This document shows positions 60,961 to 64,000 of a stretch of 64,000 nucleotides of DNA, one piece after another (the first letter of the stretch is position 1; every line of letters begins with the position of its first letter). Under the pieces are notes generated by a model. It was given only the letters and a program-made list of their open reading frames with translations. It did not search any database and was not told where the DNA came from. This DNA is from Candidatus Heimdallarchaeota archaeon. Its GTDB lineage: Archaea; Asgardarchaeota; Heimdallarchaeia; JABLTI01. The stretch lies in the NCBI GenBank assembly GCA_018238155.1, contig JABCTZ010000041.1, positions 48,540 to 112,539 on the forward strand. The letters run 5' to 3'. A program made the position numbers and the translations under genes.

Positions 60961-61341
60961 TACACTCTTTCTTACCATACTCTCTCACTCTTCAATACTT
61001 CCTTTCACACAAGTATTATTGACAGTATTCTCATAGAGATATTTAAGTTTTGTGAAATTTTGTCGCTTGTGACTACAACCATGTAAAGCTATAATTTTTA
61101 CCAACAATCTTTCTTGTAAACTATTTTTTTTTATTATGAGAAAACATTCATCAAAACGAAATCAAAAGTTGAAAAGAGAAAATAATTAATTATGTAAATA
61201 GTTAGAATAAATTTGGATACGAACTTTAGAATTGTTATGAAAGCAAATCATTTCTCCTTTTTTGTCCAGAAAAAGGTTCCAAGCAAAAAAACCGTGATGA
61301 AAAAAAGAAAAAAACTAGTTTTGATTAATTATTCCAAACAA
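60961..61341. other. Intergenic region upstream of the second clan-CD-like gene
   Basis: About 380 AT-rich bases between the 15-bp repeat array and the end of the LVIVD gene. Apart from the possible TATA box at 61038-61047 I see no gene, RNA or repeat. Confidence 0.4.
61038..61047 (-). promoter_or_regulatory. Possible TATA box for the second clan-CD-like gene
   Basis: CTTAAATATC on the minus strand. A start of transcription about 25 bases downstream (~61013) would give a ~170-base leader containing the whole 15-bp repeat array. Position judged by eye only. Confidence 0.3.
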
Positions 61342-62655
61342 TCATTCATTGCGTTTCTCCATACGAAAAGTATTGACCATCTTTTCCCTTTTTCTATTTT
61401 TCTTTTTCTTGATGATAAATGGAAGCGCAAGTAGTGTCCCTATTATAGGGATGGAAATTAAAGCAATGATAAGTCCTGTGTAATTCCTTGGAGGATTACC
61501 ACTATAGAAAGTCAAGTTCAAAATCACAATGCCATCAAGTGAAGTTTGTAGATAAAGATACTTCTCATAGAAAAAGACACCATAAAGAGTACTAACTGCT
61601 GTAAATTGTCCTATTTGGATGGGATTAGAAGGATCACTCACATCGAGAATATATAAACCATTCATACCGACTGCTTCGAAAACATACTGCTCGTTCACAA
61701 AGATGCCATGAACAAATTCTTCATTTCCCCTATCACCTATTGGCTTTGTTCCACCGTAATAATGACCGATTCTTACCAGATGAGCGCTATCTGTAATATC
61801 GAGTATGAAGAGTCCATAGTAAGTAGTGCTAAGATACGCATATGAACCATTTAGTGTGATACTTGATCCATACATATCACCATATATCTCATCCTCAAAG
61901 TGGCTAACTTTTACAGGATTCTGAGGAACACTTATGTCAATAACCTCTAAAGTAGTTTCAGAATCAGTCACAAAGGCAAGCGATCCCTTGAGAGCAAGGT
62001 CCCAAGCATCCCCACCATCATTAAAACAACCCACCTCTACGGGTTGGGTTGGATCGCTAATATTAACGATAACCAAACCATTGCTGTGAGCAGCTAAGTA
62101 GGCATAGTCTTCCTGCAAAACAAGAGCCCTAACAGCATCTGAGGTATTACACTGACCAACTTTCGTGATACTGTCAAGATCACTAATATTCAGAATCTCT
62201 AAACCATCGTTACTTGCAAGGTAAAGGTAGCTACCTTGTAATGCAAGGGTATTCATTCTAGCAGTTTCGACAACATACTCTGCAACGAATGTCGGTGCAC
62301 TTCGATTGCTCACATCGATAACTGTAGGATTGTGATTAATAATGGTGTAGATGTAATTATCTTCCATGGCAAACCCCAACCCACGAGCGTACATGTCAGA
62401 AGGATATTGTGCCAGTAGTATTGTTCCCACATAATCATTAGTTTGCATGGTTTGTTTATCCTTTTGAAGTGCAGCTTGTACAGTACCTAACGAAGGAGAA
62501 AACGTCAATGTATGTAAGCTTGAGAAACTTACTAATAAAAGAAGAAAAATAGGATAGGAAGAATTGCTACTACCCAGTAACTTTCGTCGTAGCGAATAAT
62601 TTGCTTTTCGAAACGAATGTTTTTTACTTGCTCGTGTATTTTTTCTATTTATCAT
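61342..62655 (-). CDS. Secreted LVIVD-repeat beta-propeller protein
   Basis: 437 residues from ATG 62655, chosen because GGATAGGATAG precedes it; a frame start at 62691 would add 12. An N-terminal basic region and a long hydrophobic signal ('SSYPIFLLLLVSFSSLHTLT') are followed by about seven LVIVD blades, e.g. 'GSYLYLASNDGLEILNISDL', 'DYAYLAAHSNGLVIVNISDP', 'QYVFEAVGMNGLYILDVSDP'. A C-terminal helix 'YTGLIIALISIPIIGTLLAL' and a strongly basic tail (KKKKNRKREK) anchor it. Smaller than the two LVIVD proteins at 42-47 kb and lacking their jelly-roll part. One seven-bladed propeller of unknown ligand. Confidence 0.7.
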   Translation of the reverse strand: MINRKNTRASKKHSFRKANYSLRRKLLGSSNSSYPIFLLLLVSFSSLHTLTFSPSLGTVQAALQKDKQTMQTNDYVGTILLAQYPSDMYARGLGFAMEDNYIYTIINHNPTVIDVSNRSAPTFVAEYVVETARMNTLALQGSYLYLASNDGLEILNISDLDSITKVGQCNTSDAVRALVLQEDYAYLAAHSNGLVIVNISDPTQPVEVGCFNDGGDAWDLALKGSLAFVTDSETTLEVIDISVPQNPVKVSHFEDEIYGDMYGSSITLNGSYAYLSTTYYGLFILDITDSAHLVRIGHYYGGTKPIGDRGNEEFVHGIFVNEQYVFEAVGMNGLYILDVSDPSNPIQIGQFTAVSTLYGVFFYEKYLYLQTSLDGIVILNLTFYSGNPPRNYTGLIIALISIPIIGTLLALPFIIKKKKNRKREKMVNTFRMEKRNE

Positions 62656-62706
62656 AATTTCTATCCTATCCTTACTTTGAAATTTTATCAATGATTTATG
62701 GTTAGA

Positions 62707-63939
62707 TTAATTGAGTTTGAATTCAACCTTCACCCATTCACTGAAAATCGTATTTATAGTAGTATCTCTACTATCTACATATTCTGCATTAAACCGGAAT
62801 TTTAATCCAAGAGTTTGTCCAGCAAGATCAGTCGTTCTATCATAGCGATAACTTATACTATGACGACTTATTGCATCATATGCATAATTGTATTTATCAT
62901 CTGGATATTTAACACTTTGATCATTTGGTATTAGATTCTGATAATTAATATCTATTGGAACAGCTTCGCCAAGATAACCAGTTTCAAAATCTGGGTTGAC
63001 ATTGCGGGCTCTTAGCTCATCTATGAAATATTCCGTTGCTTTTCCAACAGCAAAACCAGCAATTGCATTGAGTGATAGATAACCTACTACAACACCAATT
63101 GTTTTTGAAAGGGCAGATATAGCAAAATCAGTTGCAGCTACTTTATCTGGAGTTTGAAAATTGGGCCAAAATGAACGATCATCAGGTTTTTCATGCACAA
63201 CGCTCCCAAGAGAATAATCTTCTAAGGCAGTATTGGATTCTTCCATTTCAAAATTTAATTCGAAAAGTGTTCCAGAAGGAGCGGTGAGGGGTCTCACAGT
63301 TGGATCTAAATCATAAGCTAATCGGTCACCTTTGTAATAATACATTATTGTAACATCAAATTCGTTAGCAAAAGTACTACCAAATGATGGGACCAGAACA
63401 TTCCAACCTGTTATAAGCATTACAATAACAAAAAGATCGGTTTCAATTATCGTGTAAGCGATAGTTCCAATTAATGTGTCTGTACCCCCAGTTAAACCAT
63501 TAGGGTGTAAATAGTGTTGAGTATCCTCTGTGTATCCAATAGCGTAAGACTTGCTGACTGCTCGCGAATTCCCTGCTTTATCATAAGCGATTGCTTTCAC
63601 TGTATGTATTGATTTACTGTTATAGCCGCTAACGTCCCAATTATAATCATAAGAACCAGAGGAGAATGTTTCTTTAAGAACATTATCTACATAAATATTT
63701 ACATAGTCTAATTCTTCTAGATCAGATGCAACAACTTTCACTGTTGCGAATTGGTAGCTTTGGGTTATAATTCCACCCGTTGGATCTCTTATAGCAACAT
63801 AAGGTGGAGTAATATCAGCATCTCCATCTCCATTACCACTGTCACCAGGATCTAAAACAAAGCCTGATGCAAAACAACTAGCTGATAAGGTTATCAGTAG
63901 TATAGCAAATAAGTAGTTTTTCAGTATTTTTTTTATCAT
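62707..63939 (-). CDS. Secreted protein with Ig-like domain
   Basis: 410 residues. The signal peptide is 'ILKNYLFAILLITLSASCFA'; the Cys after 'SAS' could be a lipobox-like site. A Gly/Asp-rich linker ('LDPGDSGNGDGDADITPP') follows, then a bacterial Ig-like domain (~48-135: 'PPYVAIRDPTGGIITQSYQF' to 'HTVKAIAYDKAGNSRAVSKS'). The remaining ~275 residues include a hydrophobic stretch ('FVIVMLITGWNVLVPSFG') and a Gly/Ala helix ('IGVVVGYLSLNAIAGFAVGK') but no named domain. The 32 bases before its ATG are identical to those before the gene starting at 60843, and 15-bp repeats follow upstream to the window edge. Confidence 0.6.
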   Translation of the reverse strand: MIKKILKNYLFAILLITLSASCFASGFVLDPGDSGNGDGDADITPPYVAIRDPTGGIITQSYQFATVKVVASDLEELDYVNIYVDNVLKETFSSGSYDYNWDVSGYNSKSIHTVKAIAYDKAGNSRAVSKSYAIGYTEDTQHYLHPNGLTGGTDTLIGTIAYTIIETDLFVIVMLITGWNVLVPSFGSTFANEFDVTIMYYYKGDRLAYDLDPTVRPLTAPSGTLFELNFEMEESNTALEDYSLGSVVHEKPDDRSFWPNFQTPDKVAATDFAISALSKTIGVVVGYLSLNAIAGFAVGKATEYFIDELRARNVNPDFETGYLGEAVPIDINYQNLIPNDQSVKYPDDKYNYAYDAISRHSISYRYDRTTDLAGQTLGLKFRFNAEYVDSRDTTINTIFSEWVKVEFKLN

Positions 63940-63959
63940 TTTCTTATCATTCCTTTTGC

Positions 63960-64000
63960 GAAGAAAAGATTAGTAAAGAAAAGATTAGTAAAGAAAAGAT
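63960..64000 (-). repeat. 15-bp tandem repeat array at window edge
   Basis: GAAGAAAAGATTAGT then AAAGAAAAGATTAGT and a partial third unit, cut by the end of the window. Same period, same position relative to the start codon and nearly the same unit as the array at 60864-60960. Confidence 0.85.

Noticed and set aside
60844..60978. N-terminal extension with repeated HESFL units on the second clan-CD-like protein
   Set aside because: It is only the 15-bp repeat array read in frame. A proper signal peptide starts at ATG 60843, and the same leader before the gene at 63939 is clearly non-coding up to its ATG.
1..64000. tRNA, rRNA and transposase genes
   Set aside because: No GC-rich stretch with a T-loop-like GGTTCGA motif, no rRNA-like stretch and no transposase or integrase motif was noticed in any gap; small or intron-containing RNAs could still be missed by eye.

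Overview
The window is very AT-rich and gene-dense, and it reads as part of an archaeal chromosome, most probably from an Asgard archaeon (Heimdallarchaeia-like is my guess). The archaeal evidence is F420-dependent methylene-H4MPT dehydrogenase (Mtd), NucS/EndoMS, a tungsten aldehyde ferredoxin oxidoreductase, a TrmB-type regulator, a two-subunit 2-oxoacid:ferredoxin oxidoreductase, archaeosine-type tRNA-modification proteins, GGTG/GAGGT ribosome binding sites and frequent TTG/GTG starts. The Asgard evidence is a Ras/Rab-like GTPase, two proteins with what looks like a longin/roadblock-like domain (one on TPRs, one on membrane helices), HEAT-repeat proteins and many large secreted beta-propeller (LVIVD) and thrombospondin-type-3 proteins anchored by one C-terminal helix. 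No rRNA, tRNA, CRISPR array or transposase was recognised.

Layout. 1-5.4 kb: end of a PAS protein, a TPR/longin-like protein, a membrane-anchored winged-helix protein and a secreted PepSY-like repeat protein. 5.8-8.6 kb: flavin reductase and a GGCC-type (NgoPII-like) restriction-modification pair. 8.7-18.7 kb: a cytosolic beta-sandwich protein, a CrtI-like oxidoreductase, a tungsten AOR, a TrmB/coiled-coil fusion, a small membrane protein and a divergent GAPDH. 18.8-25.2 kb: a longin-like membrane pair, a split DUF5591/TGT pair, a protein with a PGF-CTERM-like tail, a GDP-mannose pyrophosphorylase-like protein and a Ca-binding/zinc-ribbon membrane protein. 25.6-34.2 kb: HEAT protein, zinc-ribbon membrane protein, arsenate reductase, small GTPase, DUF2225, Mtd, a DtxR-family regulator with a perfect palindromic operator, a TIM-barrel protein and an APH-like kinase. 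34.2-47.5 kb: a giant TSP3 protein, NucS, M28 peptidase, a small membrane gene broken by an in-frame TAA, an EamA transporter and two tandem LVIVD propeller proteins. 47.7-50.8 kb: korA-korB and a ferritin-like protein. 51-64 kb: an accessory-looking area with two secreted/membrane proteins carrying a His-Gly ... Cys pair at identical spacing (clan CD peptidase-like), each next to polytopic membrane genes, plus glutaredoxin/FTR, RelBE, the mevalonate genes mvaD-mvk, another LVIVD protein and a secreted Ig-like protein.

The best candidate for an undescribed system is the clan-CD-like module, present twice (51.4-54.5 kb and 59.2-60.8 kb). One copy is bracketed by exact 20-bp direct repeats. The other is preceded by a 15-bp tandem-repeat leader that recurs upstream of a second secreted-protein gene at the window edge. 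Other points of interest are the split DUF5591/TGT pair with Glu at the nucleophile position, the longin-like membrane protein with its small tail-anchored partner, and two genes broken by single lesions. Functional calls rest on motif reading by eye; no database search was possible.
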